The position numbers and the translations under genes were made by a program. A stretch of 64,000 bases of DNA from Halorussus amylolyticus (GTDB lineage: Archaea; Halobacteriota; Halobacteria; Halobacteriales; Haladaptataceae): assembly GCF_004143485.2 (NCBI RefSeq), contig NZ_ML974130.1:1-64000 (forward strand), in the 5' to 3' direction. The notes below the pieces were generated by a model. The model searched no databases. It was given only the letters and a program-made list of their open reading frames with translations, and was not told the DNA's origin. Below are positions 50,521-60,058 of this stretch, piece after piece. Every line of letters starts with the position of its first letter. The first letter of the stretch is position 1.

Positions 50521-52947
50521 ATGGCGACGACCGGCGAGCAGCAGTACGTCGAACACGAACTCCTCGTCCCGGAGTTCATCGAGCGCCGACTCTACCAGCT
50601 ACAGCTGGCGGGGTCGGCCAAGGACACCCACACGCTGGTCTGTCTGCCGACCGGTCTCGGCAAGACCACGGTCAGCCTGCTCGTGACCGCCGAGCGACTC
50701 GCCGACGTGGGGGGAAAGGTGCTATTTCTCGCGCCGACGAAACCGCTGGTCCAGCAACACACCGACTTCTACCGCGAGGCGCTCGACGTACCCGACGACG
50801 ACATCGTGATGTTCACCGGCGAGGTGAGTCCCGACGACCGGGCCGAACTCTGGCAGAGCGCGCGAGTCGTCATCGCCACGCCGCAGGTGGTCGAGAACGA
50901 CCTCGTCGGGAGTCGGGTCGATTTGGGCGACGTAACCCACCTTACCTTCGACGAGTGCCACCGTGCGACCGGCGACTACGCCTACAACTACATCGCCGAG
51001 CGATACCATCAGGACGCGGCCGACCCCCTGATAACCGGGATGAGCGCCTCGCCGGGCGGCGACGAGGAGGAGATTCTCGACGTGTGCGAGAACCTCGGCA
51101 TCCGGAACGTCGAGGTGATGACCGAGGAGGACAGCGACGTGGACGAGTTCACCCACGACACCGAAGTCGAGTGGGAGCGCGTGGAGTTACCCGACGAGAT
51201 TCTGGAGATTCGAGACGCTTTGAACGAGGTCATCGAGGACCGACTGGAGAAACTCAAGACCCTCGGCATCACGCGCAAGACCAGCGCCGACCTCTCGGAG
51301 ACCGACCTCAAGAAGATGCGGGCGGAACTTCAACAGCTCATCGACAACGACCAGTCGGAGGGGTTCAAAGGCATGTCGGCGCTCGCGGAAATTCGGAAGC
51401 TCCGGACCGCGGTGACCTACGTCGAGACCCAGAGCGTCGAGGCGCTCGGACGGTACTTCGAGCGCCAGCGCAACGCCGCCCGGAGTTCCGGCGCGTCGAA
51501 GGCGAGCCAGCGGTTCGTGAGCGAACCCAAGGTCAAGGAGGCGATGCGTCGGTGCGAGGAGTACGACGGCCTCCACCCGAAGTACTCGCGCGCTCGCATC
51601 CGCATCGCCGAGACGCTCGGCATCGAGAACGGCGAGCGCGTCATCGTGTTCACCGAGTCCCGCGACACCGCCGAGGCGCTCACCGACTTCCTCGGCGCGC
51701 ACTTCGACACCCAGCGGTTCGTCGGACAGGGCGACAAGGACGGGAGCGACGGCATGACCCAGAAACAACAGCAGGAGACGCTCGACCGCTTCCGGGCCGG
51801 GGAGTTCGAGGTGCTTGTCTCGACTTCGGTCGCCGAGGAGGGCCTCGACGTGCCCGAGGTGGACCTCGTGCTGTTCTACGAACCCGTCCCGACCGCCATC
51901 CGGTCAATCCAGCGCAAGGGTCGGACCGGCCGACAGGCCGAGGGGAAGGTCGCGGTCCTGCTCGCCGAGGACACCCGCGACGAGGCGTACTTCTGGATTT
52001 CGAAGCGACGCGAGGACGAGATGGAGGACGAACTCCGGAAACTCAAGGGGGTCGCCAGCGAGATGGAGGACGAACTCGACGACTCGCAACGACAGTTGGG
52101 CGACTTCGGGAGCGACCCGAAAGCGACCGCCGAAGCGTCCACGAGCGAGGTCGAACACGGCTTGCAGGAATTCGATACCGGGGAAGCTAACACCGGGGAC
52201 GCCGACGCCGAGGACGCCTCGGCGTCGGCGTCCAGCGAGAGCGAAGATACTGACGAAACCACCGATGGCGAAACCGAGACCTCCGAGTCGGGCGAGACGG
52301 TCGAAATCGTGGCCGACCAGCGCGAACTCGACTCGACCATCGCCCGCGACCTCTCGACCCGCGAGGGAATCGAGACACGACTCGAAACCCTCGCGGTCGG
52401 CGACTACGTGCTGAGCGACCGCGTGGTGGTCGAGCGCAAGTCGGTCTCGGACTTCCTCGACACCCTGACCGGCGGAGACAGGTCCCTGTTCGACCAGATT
52501 CGGGACGCGACCCGCCACTACGCCCGGCCGATTCTGATTCTGGAGGGCGGCGACCTCTACGAGGAGCGCAACGTCCACCCGAACGCGGTTCGCGGAGCCT
52601 TGGCATCGCTCGCGGTCGATTTCGGCGCGAGCGTCCTCCGGACCCGAGACGAGGCCGACACCGCCGACCTGCTGGAGGTCGTAGCGACTCGCGAACAGGA
52701 GAAAGACGACCGCGAGGTGTCGGTCCACGGTGAGAAGGCGAGCAAGACGCTCGCCGAACAGCAGGAGTACGTGGTCGGGTCCATCGCCGACATCGGCCCC
52801 GTCACGGCTCGCGCCCTGCTGGAGGAGTTCAGAACGGTCGAATCGGTGATGACCGCGCGCGAGGACGACCTGCTGGAGGTTCAGGGCGTCGGGCAAGTCA
52901 CCGCCGAGCGAATTCGGGAAGTCGTCGGGAGCGATTACGACGAGTAA
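50521..52947 (+). CDS. hef: Hef helicase/nuclease (FANCM/XPF-like)
   Basis: An 808-residue fork-processing enzyme. The N-terminal SF2 helicase has VCLPTGLGKTTVSLL (Walker A), FLAPTKPLVQQH, LTFDECHRATGDYAYN (motif II), MSASPGG, IVFTESRDTAEAL and the QRKGRTGRQ motif VI. The region from about 520 to 600 is an acidic linker. The XPF-type nuclease has VADQREL and VVERKSVSDF (ERK motif), and the end is a helix-hairpin-helix (IADIGPVTARALLEEF and EVQGVGQVTAERI). CTTTAATCG, about 25 nt upstream, gives a leaderless start. Stops and restarts forks in archaea lacking RecQ-type systems. Confidence 0.95.
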   Translation: MATTGEQQYVEHELLVPEFIERRLYQLQLAGSAKDTHTLVCLPTGLGKTTVSLLVTAERLADVGGKVLFLAPTKPLVQQHTDFYREALDVPDDDIVMFTGEVSPDDRAELWQSARVVIATPQVVENDLVGSRVDLGDVTHLTFDECHRATGDYAYNYIAERYHQDAADPLITGMSASPGGDEEEILDVCENLGIRNVEVMTEEDSDVDEFTHDTEVEWERVELPDEILEIRDALNEVIEDRLEKLKTLGITRKTSADLSETDLKKMRAELQQLIDNDQSEGFKGMSALAEIRKLRTAVTYVETQSVEALGRYFERQRNAARSSGASKASQRFVSEPKVKEAMRRCEEYDGLHPKYSRARIRIAETLGIENGERVIVFTESRDTAEALTDFLGAHFDTQRFVGQGDKDGSDGMTQKQQQETLDRFRAGEFEVLVSTSVAEEGLDVPEVDLVLFYEPVPTAIRSIQRKGRTGRQAEGKVAVLLAEDTRDEAYFWISKRREDEMEDELRKLKGVASEMEDELDDSQRQLGDFGSDPKATAEASTSEVEHGLQEFDTGEANTGDADAEDASASASSESEDTDETTDGETETSESGETVEIVADQRELDSTIARDLSTREGIETRLETLAVGDYVLSDRVVVERKSVSDFLDTLTGGDRSLFDQIRDATRHYARPILILEGGDLYEERNVHPNAVRGALASLAVDFGASVLRTRDEADTADLLEVVATREQEKDDREVSVHGEKASKTLAEQQEYVVGSIADIGPVTARALLEEFRTVESVMTAREDDLLEVQGVGQVTAERIREVVGSDYDE

Positions 52948-53149
52948 TCGCGGCTGACCGCCGTAAACGGTTCTGAACGATGCCCGGGAATGCTCCGATT
53001 ACTCGGTAGGATACTGCCACCCCCGCACATGCGTAATGCTACCTTGGAACGTGGTAACACGGTTTTACGCTCGCGTTGTCGGGTGAAACTCGGCGAAACG
53101 GCTGTTACCAATTAAACTCCCGGCTATCGTCAGGTAGGTACTGAGTAAC

Positions 53150-53449
53150 ATGACGTACGACTTCCCCTCCGCCCGAACCTCGGAATTCGACGATTCGCGA
53201 TACGACGGGTCGAGCGACGGACCCCACGCCGCGGACGAGCGGCGGTTGTACGGTGAGCCGCACCACGAACCTCGAACCGAGTACGACGAGCAGGCGCTCT
53301 ACGGCGACCCGCAGCACGAACCCCGCGACGAGAACGACGACTCCCGCGACATCGAAGTGCTGTTCGCGCGGATGCAGGCCGCGCCGGTCATCCGACCGCG
53401 AACGCTCGGACCGCGGACGCCCTCGGCGGTCGAGACGACCGAACGATAG
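53150..53449 (+). CDS. Acidic hypothetical protein with an internal repeat
   Basis: A 99-residue protein with two related blocks, LYGEPHHEPRTEYDEQA and LYGDPQHEPRDENDDS, separated by only a few residues. The start MTYDFPSARTSEFDD is followed by acidic residues. The end RDIEVLFARMQAAPVIRPR is amphipathic. CAATTAAACTC (about 53109-53119) is at the leaderless distance. No known domain; a likely disordered protein. Confidence 0.6.
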   Translation: MTYDFPSARTSEFDDSRYDGSSDGPHAADERRLYGEPHHEPRTEYDEQALYGDPQHEPRDENDDSRDIEVLFARMQAAPVIRPRTLGPRTPSAVETTER

Positions 53450-53495
53450 CGAGAGACCGGCCGACAGCGACGGCCCGGCCGACAGGGGCCGGACC

Positions 53496-54152
53496 CTACC
53501 GATTCGCCCGGTCGAGCGCCGCAAGCGCCTCGGCGGCCTCGCGCGTGGCTGCGAGCAGGTCGCGCGCCCGAGCCACGTCGTCGGTCTCCTCGGCGCGGCG
53601 CGCGAGGTCGGTCAGCGTCCGGACCAGCGATTCGCGGGCCGGGGAGAGGTCGGCCGTCCCCGCTTTGCTACCGGAAGCCGACCGCCCGGAGTGGTCGTGA
53701 TTTCGGCCCCGCTGTGAGGGCGGGTCGCGCAGATTCGAGCGGTCGGCGTGTCGGTCCGCGACCCGAACGCCGTCGATTTCGACGCGGGGCTCGTCGGTGC
53801 TTGCTCCCTCGGGTTCGTCGGTCGTTCGGTTCGCGGCTTCGGTTTGGGTGGTCGGGTCGGTCGGCTCGCCTCGGTCGTCGTCGGCCGACTCGGTCTCGTT
53901 TTTCCCGGCGTCTGCAGCTTCGCCCCGTCCCCCATCGACTTCGCGCTGGCAGGTCGGACAGAACTCCTGACCGTCGTACCGGAAGATGGGGTCGCCACAC
54001 TCGTTGCAGTGCTTGCCGGTCATCGTCGCGCCCTGCAAGAGGAGTTCGCTCATCCGCTGGGTGTTCTCGCGGTCCTTCTTGTCCTGCTCGTACTTCTCGC
54101 GGAGCTTCTCTCGCTCGGCCTCCTTGTCGAAGCCCGAATCGTCGCTGCTCAT
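53496..54152 (-). CDS. Sjogren syndrome/scleroderma autoantigen 1 (p27)-family zinc-ribbon protein
   Basis: A 218-residue protein. The N-terminus is a charged coiled coil (EREKLREKYEQDKKDREN). It is followed by the family core SELLLQGATMTGKHCNECGDPIFRYDGQEFCPTCQRE, two CxxC pairs of a zinc ribbon. The middle is low-complexity, rich in Asp, Glu, Thr and Arg, and the end is helical (LVRTLTDLARRAEETDDVARA). Archaeal members are widespread; their molecular role is unclear. It stands between mdh and a small gene, divergent from mdh. Confidence 0.88.
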   Translation of the reverse strand: MSSDDSGFDKEAEREKLREKYEQDKKDRENTQRMSELLLQGATMTGKHCNECGDPIFRYDGQEFCPTCQREVDGGRGEAADAGKNETESADDDRGEPTDPTTQTEAANRTTDEPEGASTDEPRVEIDGVRVADRHADRSNLRDPPSQRGRNHDHSGRSASGSKAGTADLSPARESLVRTLTDLARRAEETDDVARARDLLAATREAAEALAALDRANR

Positions 54153-54293
54153 GTCGGGTAGATGGTGCCGATTGCCGAAAAAGGTCGTGTTCTCGGGCGT
54201 TCGACGCGCCGGAAGCGTCCCCTGCCGTCTCTCCCTCTGTTTTTCGGGATTTCCGAAGGGCTTAACAGATTTGCGGGCGGGGATTCACGTGGT

Positions 54294-55208
54294 ATGACGA
54301 AAATCAGCGTGGTCGGCGCGGCCGGAACCGTCGGGGCCGCGGCGGCGTACAACATCGCGCTTCGGGACATCGCGGACGAACTCGTTCTCGTAGACATCCC
54401 GGACAAGGAGGAAGACACCGTCGGGCAGGCCGCCGACGTGAACCACGGCGCGGCGTACGACGCCAACACGACCGTCCGACAGGGCGGCTACGAGGCGACC
54501 GAGGGGTCGGACGTGGTGGTCATCACCGCCGGAATCCCGCGCCAGCCCGGCCAGACCCGAATCGACCTCGCGGGCGACAACGCGCCCATCATGGCGGACA
54601 TCGGGTCGTCGCTCGCGGAGTACAACGACGACTACGTCACGATTACGACCTCGAACCCGGTGGATCTCCTGAACCGCCACCTCTACGAGACCGGCGACCG
54701 GTCGCGCGAGCAGGTCATCGGCTTCGGCGGCCGACTCGACTCCGCGCGGTTCCGGTACGTCCTCGGCCAGCGATTCGACGCCCCCGTTCAGAACGTCGAG
54801 GCGACGATTCTCGGCGAGCACGGCGACGCGCAGGTCCCCGTCTTCTCGAAGGTCCGCGTGAACGGCAACGACCCCGAGTTCGGCGACGACGAGAAGGACG
54901 AGATTCTCGACGAACTCAAGACCAGCGCGATGAACGTCATCGAGAAGAAGGGCGCGACCGAGTGGGGTCCCGCCACGGGCGTCGGCCACATGGTCGAAGC
55001 TGTGGTCCGGGACACCGGCGAGGTCCTGCCCGGCTCCATCGCGCTCGACGGCGAGTACGGCCACGACGACGTGGCGCTCGGCGTCCCCCTCAAACTCGGC
55101 TCGGACGGCGTCGAGGAAGTCGTGGAGTGGGACCTGACCGAGTTCGAGCGCGAACAACTCGGTGAGGCCGCCGACAAGCTCGCAGAGCAGTACGAGAAAA
55201 TCGCCTGA
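54294..55208 (+). CDS. mdh: Malate dehydrogenase
   Basis: A 304-residue NAD(P)-dependent enzyme of the LDH-like MDH type found in haloarchaea, interconverting malate and oxaloacetate. The nucleotide loop is [15 protein letters not shown] (6-20). The substrate loop is [13 protein letters not shown] with the Arg that favours malate. The catalytic His is in [21 protein letters not shown] about 26-33 nt upstream supports ATG 54294 as leaderless rather than the long open frame before it. Confidence 0.94.
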   Translation: MTKISVVGAAGTVGAAAAYNIALRDIADELVLVDIPDKEEDTVGQAADVNHGAAYDANTTVRQGGYEATEGSDVVVITAGIPRQPGQTRIDLAGDNAPIMADIGSSLAEYNDDYVTITTSNPVDLLNRHLYETGDRSREQVIGFGGRLDSARFRYVLGQRFDAPVQNVEATILGEHGDAQVPVFSKVRVNGNDPEFGDDEKDEILDELKTSAMNVIEKKGATEWGPATGVGHMVEAVVRDTGEVLPGSIALDGEYGHDDVALGVPLKLGSDGVEEVVEWDLTEFEREQLGEAADKLAEQYEKIA

Positions 55209-55289
55209 GGACTTCTCTCCGAACGACTTTTCGACTCTTTTCGACGACCGTCGCCAAAGTATATCGGTACGGAGGTACAAGACCCGCGC

Positions 55290-55694
55290 ATGTCCCGTGA
55301 GCAGACTCTCTCCCGCGAGCGAACCCGCTCGTCCACCCGAGACCAGCCCAACACCTTCGTGAACGCGCTGGTCGGTGCCGTCGTCACCGTCGTCACTGCG
55401 CCGCTCCTCCCATTCGCCGCCATCATCGGCGGCGGCGTCGCGGGCTTCCTCCAGCGCGGCGACCTCGCTGAGGGCGCGAAGGTCGGCGCGTTCGCGGGAG
55501 CCGTCGCCAGCATTCCGGCCGCGCTGGTCGCGTGGCTCGTGGTCGGCTTCTTCGGTCTCGGCTTGGGCCTCGACCCGCTCTTCGGACTCTCCATCGTCTT
55601 CGCTGGTCTGTTGTTGCTCGTCGTCGCGGGCTATCTCGTCGGCGCTGGTGCGCTCGGGGGCGCGCTCGGCGCGTACCTGCGTCAGGAAATATAA
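55290..55694 (+). CDS. DUF5518-type membrane protein
   Basis: A 134-residue protein. A basic N-terminus (SREQTLSRERTRSSTRDQ) is followed by four hydrophobic helices rich in Gly and Ala: NALVGAVVTVVTAPLLPFAA, IIGGGVAGFLQRGDLAEGAK (the conserved GGxxAGFLQRGD of DUF5518), VASIPAALVAWLVVGFFGLG and FAGLLLLVVAGYLVGAGALG. Function unknown; small DUF5518 proteins are common in haloarchaea. It lies 80 bp after mdh, with its own weak promoter. Confidence 0.85.
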   Translation: MSREQTLSRERTRSSTRDQPNTFVNALVGAVVTVVTAPLLPFAAIIGGGVAGFLQRGDLAEGAKVGAFAGAVASIPAALVAWLVVGFFGLGLGLDPLFGLSIVFAGLLLLVVAGYLVGAGALGGALGAYLRQEI

Positions 55695-55763
55695 GTTATT
55701 TTGCGTTTGTGCGGTGCGAACGTACCACTTTTATCAACTGGTACTGAAACTCTCTCAAGAACA

Positions 55764-56411
55764 GTGTCCCACGAAGCCGGGATAGAACTGCCTCTCTCGC
55801 CAGAATCGCTCGACAGCGGAACGAGCGTCCTCGTCACCGGGGAGCCGCTGACGGGAAAGCGAGCCGTGATGCTGGAGCTGTTGGACACGCCGGACCGTGG
55901 AGCCATCCTCGCGACGACCAAACAAGATGGGACACGGTTGCGCCGAATCTTCGACCAGCGATACGACCTCGACGCGTGGGACCTCCGCTTGGTAGACTGT
56001 GTGAGCAAGGGCCAGTCTCTCGACGGCGTTCGAGACACCGACACGGTGCGCTACGTCACCGACTCGGGCGACCTCACCGGAATCGGCATCGAGCTTTCGG
56101 GGTTCATGCGGGAGTTCTATCACGACGAGGACATCGAACACGCGCGTCTCGGATTCGATTCGCTGTCGCCCGTCCTCATGTACGCCGACCTCCGACGGGT
56201 CTATCAGTTCCTCCACGTCGTCACCGGGCGAATCGCGAGTTCGGGGTTCACGGGCGTCTTCACCCTCGATACGGTCGGCGGCGACCGCCAAATCTCCGGG
56301 CAACTGACGCAGTTGTTCGACGCGCTCGTGGAGGTCAGAGAAACAGACGACGCCACCGAACTACGCGTCCGCGGCGGCGATTTCGGCCCACGGACGTGGA
56401 CGGCGTTCTGA
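55764..56411 (+). CDS. RAD55/KaiC-like protein (DUF7504 type)
   Basis: A 215-residue RecA-like protein. GTG 55764 is chosen because ACTTTTATCAA (about 55726-55736) lies 28-35 nt upstream; the frame is open to 55701. The loop after the first strand, [19 protein letters not shown], keeps a GxxxxGK-like Walker A. Later strands are [19 protein letters not shown], and the [31 protein letters not shown] region. This short group occurs near haloarchaeal regulators and may be a signalling ATPase. It is 69 bp after the DUF5518 gene. Confidence 0.75.
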   Translation: MSHEAGIELPLSPESLDSGTSVLVTGEPLTGKRAVMLELLDTPDRGAILATTKQDGTRLRRIFDQRYDLDAWDLRLVDCVSKGQSLDGVRDTDTVRYVTDSGDLTGIGIELSGFMREFYHDEDIEHARLGFDSLSPVLMYADLRRVYQFLHVVTGRIASSGFTGVFTLDTVGGDRQISGQLTQLFDALVEVRETDDATELRVRGGDFGPRTWTAF

Positions 56412-56457
56412 GCAGTCCTTCGCTCGCCTCGAAATCCCTCGCTCGCGCAGGAGACCG

Positions 56458-56898
56458 TCACTCGTCTTGGAGATACCGCTTCGCCAAATCGACCACGGGG
56501 GATTCGCGCCGGTCGAACACGAACGCGAGACCCGACCACTCGCGGTACGGGAAGTGGGCGACCTGCACGTTCTCGTACCACCGAATCGTCGCGTCGAGCG
56601 TCCCGAAATCGAATAGCGGTCGCTCTCGCGGCGGGTCTCCCAGCCCCTTCATCACGATGGTCTCGATGCGCTCTTCGAGTTCGTCGTCGGTGTACTGCTC
56701 GCGAACGTCCTCTCTGATGAACAGCACCTTTGAGTCGTCGGCAGTGAATCGGACCGCGAGACGGAGCGGTGCGTCCGTCTGCTCGCGGAGCTGGCTGATG
56801 AGGTCTCGAATGTCGTCGTTCACGTCGCGCAGTTCGTCGGATATCTCGTCGAGTTCCTCGTCGAGATTCTCCCGCGGTTCCTGTGGCGTATCGACCAT
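56458..56898 (-). CDS. DUF7522-like hypothetical protein
   Basis: A 146-residue acidic protein. A coiled start ([20 protein letters not shown]) leads into [20 protein letters not shown] and a soluble domain with [20 protein letters not shown], then [21 protein letters not shown] and a C-terminal [18 protein letters not shown]. No enzyme motif recognised. The GTTATACATC box (about 56925-56934) fits ATG 56898. It faces the DUF7504 gene tail to tail. Confidence 0.75.
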   Translation of the reverse strand: MVDTPQEPRENLDEELDEISDELRDVNDDIRDLISQLREQTDAPLRLAVRFTADDSKVLFIREDVREQYTDDELEERIETIVMKGLGDPPRERPLFDFGTLDATIRWYENVQVAHFPYREWSGLAFVFDRRESPVVDLAKRYLQDE

Positions 56899-57004
56899 GT
56901 TCTCGAACGGACCGAAGTGCGGTCGATGTATAACAGTTAGTGAAATCGGCGTCTGCGTTACCCAGACAGAAATCGACTTCACGGAGGAGTCCGAATCGCC
57001 GAGC

Positions 57005-58345
57005 ATGCACGACGAACGCTCCCGCGAACTGTACGACCGGGCGCTCTCGGTTCTCCCCGGCGGCGTCAACTCCCCCGTCCGAGCGACCCGACCCTACCCG
57101 TTCTTCGTCGAGCGCGGGGACGGCGCGCACGTCGTCGACGCCGACGGCAACAAGTACGTCGATTACGTGATGGGGTACGGCCCGCTCCTGCTCGGCCATG
57201 ACCTGCCCCAGCAGGTCGAATCGGCCGTCCAGTCGCGACTCGCCGACGGCCCGATGTACGGCGCGCCCGCCGAGGTCGAGGTCGAACTCGCGGAGTTCAT
57301 CGCCCGCCACGTCCAGAGCGTCGAGATGGTGCGGTTCGTCAATTCGGGCACCGAGGCGACCACCTCGGCTGTTCGACTCGCGCGCGGGCACACCGGCCGC
57401 GACAAAATCGTCGTCATGCAGGGCGGCTACCACGGCGCGCAGGAATCGACCCTCGTTCAGGGCGAGACCGGCGCGGTCGCGTCCCCGAGTTCGAACGGCA
57501 TCCCCGACGCCTTCGCGGCCGAGACCATCACCGTCCCGTTCAATGACGAGGAGGCGGTTCGCAACGTGTTCGAGGAGCGCGGCGACGAGATTGCCGCGGT
57601 CCTCGCCGAACCCATTCTCGGCAACTGCGCTTCGGTGGGGCCGGTCGAGGGCTACCTCGAAACGCTCCGGGAGGTCACCGACGACCACGGCGCGCTCCTG
57701 ATTTTCGACGAGGTGATGACCGGGTTCCGAATCGGCGGACTTCAGTGCGCCCAAGGAAAGTTCGGCGTCGCGCCAGACCTGACCACCTTCGCGAAGGTCA
57801 TCGGCGGCGGCTTCCCGGTCGGTGCGGTCGGCGGTCCCGCCGAGATTCTGGAGCAGTTCGCGCCCACCGGCGACGTGTTCCAGGCCGGAACGTACTCGGG
57901 CCACCCGCTGTCGCTCACGGCCGGACTGGAGATGCTCCGGTTCGCGGCCGAGAACGACGTGTACGACCACCTCAGCGATTTGGGCGACAAAATGCGGTCG
58001 GGCCTCACGGACATCCTCGAAGACCGCGCGCCGGAGTACACCGTCCTCGGCCACGACAGCATGTTCAAGGTCGTGTTCACCCGCGAGGGGCCGCGCGACA
58101 CCGAGGGCCAGTGCGAGGCCGGATGCCGCCAGAACCCCGACTGCCCGCGATTCGGCTACTGCCCGAAGAACCGGGCCGACGTGGCGGCCGCCGAGACCGA
58201 GCGGTGGGAACGCCTGTTCTGGCCCGCGATGCGCGAGCAGGGGGTGTTCCTCACCGCGAATCAGTTCGAATCGCAGTTCCTGAGCTACGCGCATACTGAG
58301 GAAGACGTGGAGGAGACGCTGGAAGCGTACAAGGAAGCGTTGTAG
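57005..58345 (+). CDS. hemL: Glutamate-1-semialdehyde 2,1-aminomutase
   Basis: A 446-residue PLP enzyme making 5-aminolevulinate in the C5 heme pathway. It starts [20 protein letters not shown]. Key parts are the [10 protein letters not shown] entry, the [20 protein letters not shown] block, [12 protein letters not shown]-like [14 protein letters not shown], and the PLP lysine in [15 protein letters not shown]. Near residue 370 there is an extra Cys-rich loop ([20 protein letters not shown]) absent from the E. coli enzyme. The promoter (GTATAACAG, 56928-56936) gives a leader that contains GGAGG. Confidence 0.94.
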   Translation: MHDERSRELYDRALSVLPGGVNSPVRATRPYPFFVERGDGAHVVDADGNKYVDYVMGYGPLLLGHDLPQQVESAVQSRLADGPMYGAPAEVEVELAEFIARHVQSVEMVRFVNSGTEATTSAVRLARGHTGRDKIVVMQGGYHGAQESTLVQGETGAVASPSSNGIPDAFAAETITVPFNDEEAVRNVFEERGDEIAAVLAEPILGNCASVGPVEGYLETLREVTDDHGALLIFDEVMTGFRIGGLQCAQGKFGVAPDLTTFAKVIGGGFPVGAVGGPAEILEQFAPTGDVFQAGTYSGHPLSLTAGLEMLRFAAENDVYDHLSDLGDKMRSGLTDILEDRAPEYTVLGHDSMFKVVFTREGPRDTEGQCEAGCRQNPDCPRFGYCPKNRADVAAAETERWERLFWPAMREQGVFLTANQFESQFLSYAHTEEDVEETLEAYKEAL

Positions 58346-58429
58346 CGAGCGAGAACGCTCCCAGTTATCAACACATATAATCTCCGACACCTATTTTAAA
58401 TCATCGTTTGAACTGGATTTCGTACATAC

Positions 58430-59107
58430 ATGTCGTTCGGAGAATCTGGTCCGGCTGTCGAATCGAAATGGATGACGGTCCTCGAATACTCGATGTTCGG
58501 TTTCCCCGCGATGGTGGGGCTCGTCGGTCTGTTCCTGCTATACTCGTTTCGGGCACCTACCTTGGGAGAGCCACTGCTTGCAGGGTTGGGGGTGGTCCTC
58601 GTTGCGAGCACGCTCGGAGGATTCGTACTCGCGATTCTCATCGCCGTGAGCGTGTACGGCGATGCGAAGGCGGTCGCGAGCGCGGACGGAGAGTGGAACC
58701 CCTCACCGATACTGTACGGACTCGGCGGATTTTTCCTCTCCGGACTCGTCGGTGCTCACTACCTCTACAATCGGTATCGGTACACCACCACGCCGTCGAA
58801 CGACTGGAACGGTTGGTGGTACGGCGTCGTCGCCTGTTTCGCGGTCGTCGTCGTGTCTGGTGTGGCGTCGGTTCTCGCGCTTCCGTTCACCGTCGGAATG
58901 TTCGGTGTCCTCTTCGTCGGTGGGGGCGTGCTCCCAATCGCGATTTACAAGGACGCGGTCAGCGTCCGAGCGACCGACAGCGACTGGGTTCCCAATCCGA
59001 TTAATTACTTCTTCGTCATCCTCGTTTGCGCCGTCACCGTCGTCGTCCCGGCGGCCGTGAGCGGTTACTACCTGTTCAAGCGCCACCGACACGTCGGTGC
59101 TCCCTGA
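58430..59107 (+). CDS. Membrane protein with a duplicated domain
   Basis: A 225-residue protein with about six spans. Two copies of a unit are visible: AVSVYGDAKAVASADGEWNP ... AHYLYNRYRYTTTP and PIAIYKDAVSVRATDSDWVP ... GYYLFKRHRHVGAP. The gene at 60059 carries a third copy. Box A CTATTTTAAATC (about 58391-58402) is about 30 nt before the ATG. Function unknown. Confidence 0.8.
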   Translation: MSFGESGPAVESKWMTVLEYSMFGFPAMVGLVGLFLLYSFRAPTLGEPLLAGLGVVLVASTLGGFVLAILIAVSVYGDAKAVASADGEWNPSPILYGLGGFFLSGLVGAHYLYNRYRYTTTPSNDWNGWWYGVVACFAVVVVSGVASVLALPFTVGMFGVLFVGGGVLPIAIYKDAVSVRATDSDWVPNPINYFFVILVCAVTVVVPAAVSGYYLFKRHRHVGAP

Positions 59108-59125
59108 GAGCGCTTTCGGCGCGCT

Positions 59126-59857
59126 CTACTCCTCGGCGACCTCGACTCGCTCGCGGAGCCACGCGACCGCATCCGCCACCTCCTGGGCAGTCGTCCCGCT
59201 CACTTTCAGCCGATTCCGGGCCTCCGTGGCGGGGTAGCTCCCGACCGTCACGTCGAACCGCTCGCGGACGCCCGCGAGCGGTTCGACGACCGACGCCTCT
59301 GGTTGGGGCGTGTAGAGCGTGGTCGAGACGGTGTCGCCGCCGAACTCCCCGGCGACCTGCTCGAACAGCGCGCGCATCTCGGCCGGGACGCCCGGAAAGG
59401 CGTAGACGTTGTCGAGGACGCACCCGGGGCACAGCCCCTCGGGATTTATCAAGGCTCGACTTCCCGCCGGGAGCGCGGCCCACGCGTCCACATCCAAGCT
59501 TACGTCGTGGGCCTCGACCGTCTCGGGGTTCTCGTCGCGGTACGCCGCCACGGTTGCGAGCACGTCGTCGTGGACCGCGCCGTCCACCACGAGGTCGCGG
59601 CCGAACGCGTCGGCGATTGCGTCCCCGGTCACGTCGTCGTGCGTGCCGCCGAGTCCGCCCGTGACGACCACCGCATCGAAGGCGTCGGCCCACTCGCTGA
59701 CGGTCTCGGCGATGAGTTCGCGGTCGTCGGGCACCGTAAGGATGCGCGCGACGGTCGCGCCGCTGTCGGTGAGTCGTCGGGCGAGCCACGACGCGTTCGT
59801 GTTCTCGGTGTCGCCCGCGAGCACCTCGTCGCCGACGGTGAGAATGGCGACTTCCAT
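59126..59857 (-). CDS. CinA-type molybdopterin-binding-fold protein
   Basis: A 243-residue protein of the MoCF_biosynth (CinA N-terminal) group. The family start is MEVAILTVGDEVLAGDTENTNASWLARRL. The substrate loop is VVVTGGLGGTHDDVTGDAIADAFGRDL. Later AFPGVPAEMRALFEQVAGEF is conserved. The C-terminal amidase domain of bacterial CinA is absent. The minus-strand box CTTTTATTTGGG (about 59880-59891) supports ATG 59857. Likely substrate binding rather than cofactor synthesis; relatives act in NAD or pterin metabolism. Confidence 0.88.
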   Translation of the reverse strand: MEVAILTVGDEVLAGDTENTNASWLARRLTDSGATVARILTVPDDRELIAETVSEWADAFDAVVVTGGLGGTHDDVTGDAIADAFGRDLVVDGAVHDDVLATVAAYRDENPETVEAHDVSLDVDAWAALPAGSRALINPEGLCPGCVLDNVYAFPGVPAEMRALFEQVAGEFGGDTVSTTLYTPQPEASVVEPLAGVRERFDVTVGSYPATEARNRLKVSGTTAQEVADAVAWLRERVEVAEE

Positions 59858-59904
59858 CGACGGAAGGAATGCGATTCCCAAATAAAAGCCGTCCGGTCGG
59901 CGAG

Positions 59905-59982
59905 GCGTCGAGGGTGCCACACGGCGGACCGTCGAGGGCGTCACACGGCGGACGAGCGTTCGCACGCGAACGCTCGTCCGCC
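59905..59982. repeat. Direct and inverted repeats between cinA and a membrane gene
   Basis: CGTCGAGGG(T/C)G(C/T)CACACGGC recurs at about 59905-59926 and 59929-59950. Overlapping the second, a 17-bp perfect inverted repeat with a two-base centre runs 59947-59982 (arms GGCGGACGAGCGTTCGC and its complement). No gene is present. Confidence 0.6.
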
Positions 59983-60058
59983 ACCGCGCTCGCCCGCGTT
60001 CGTCCGTACGCTCGCCCGCGTGCGACACTCGTTTATCGGTGCGCTCCCAACGCCGACT

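Noticed and set aside
56204-58390. 728-codon frame on the minus strand over hemL
   Set aside because: Shadow of hemL; composition is that of an antisense GC-rich frame and no domains appear.
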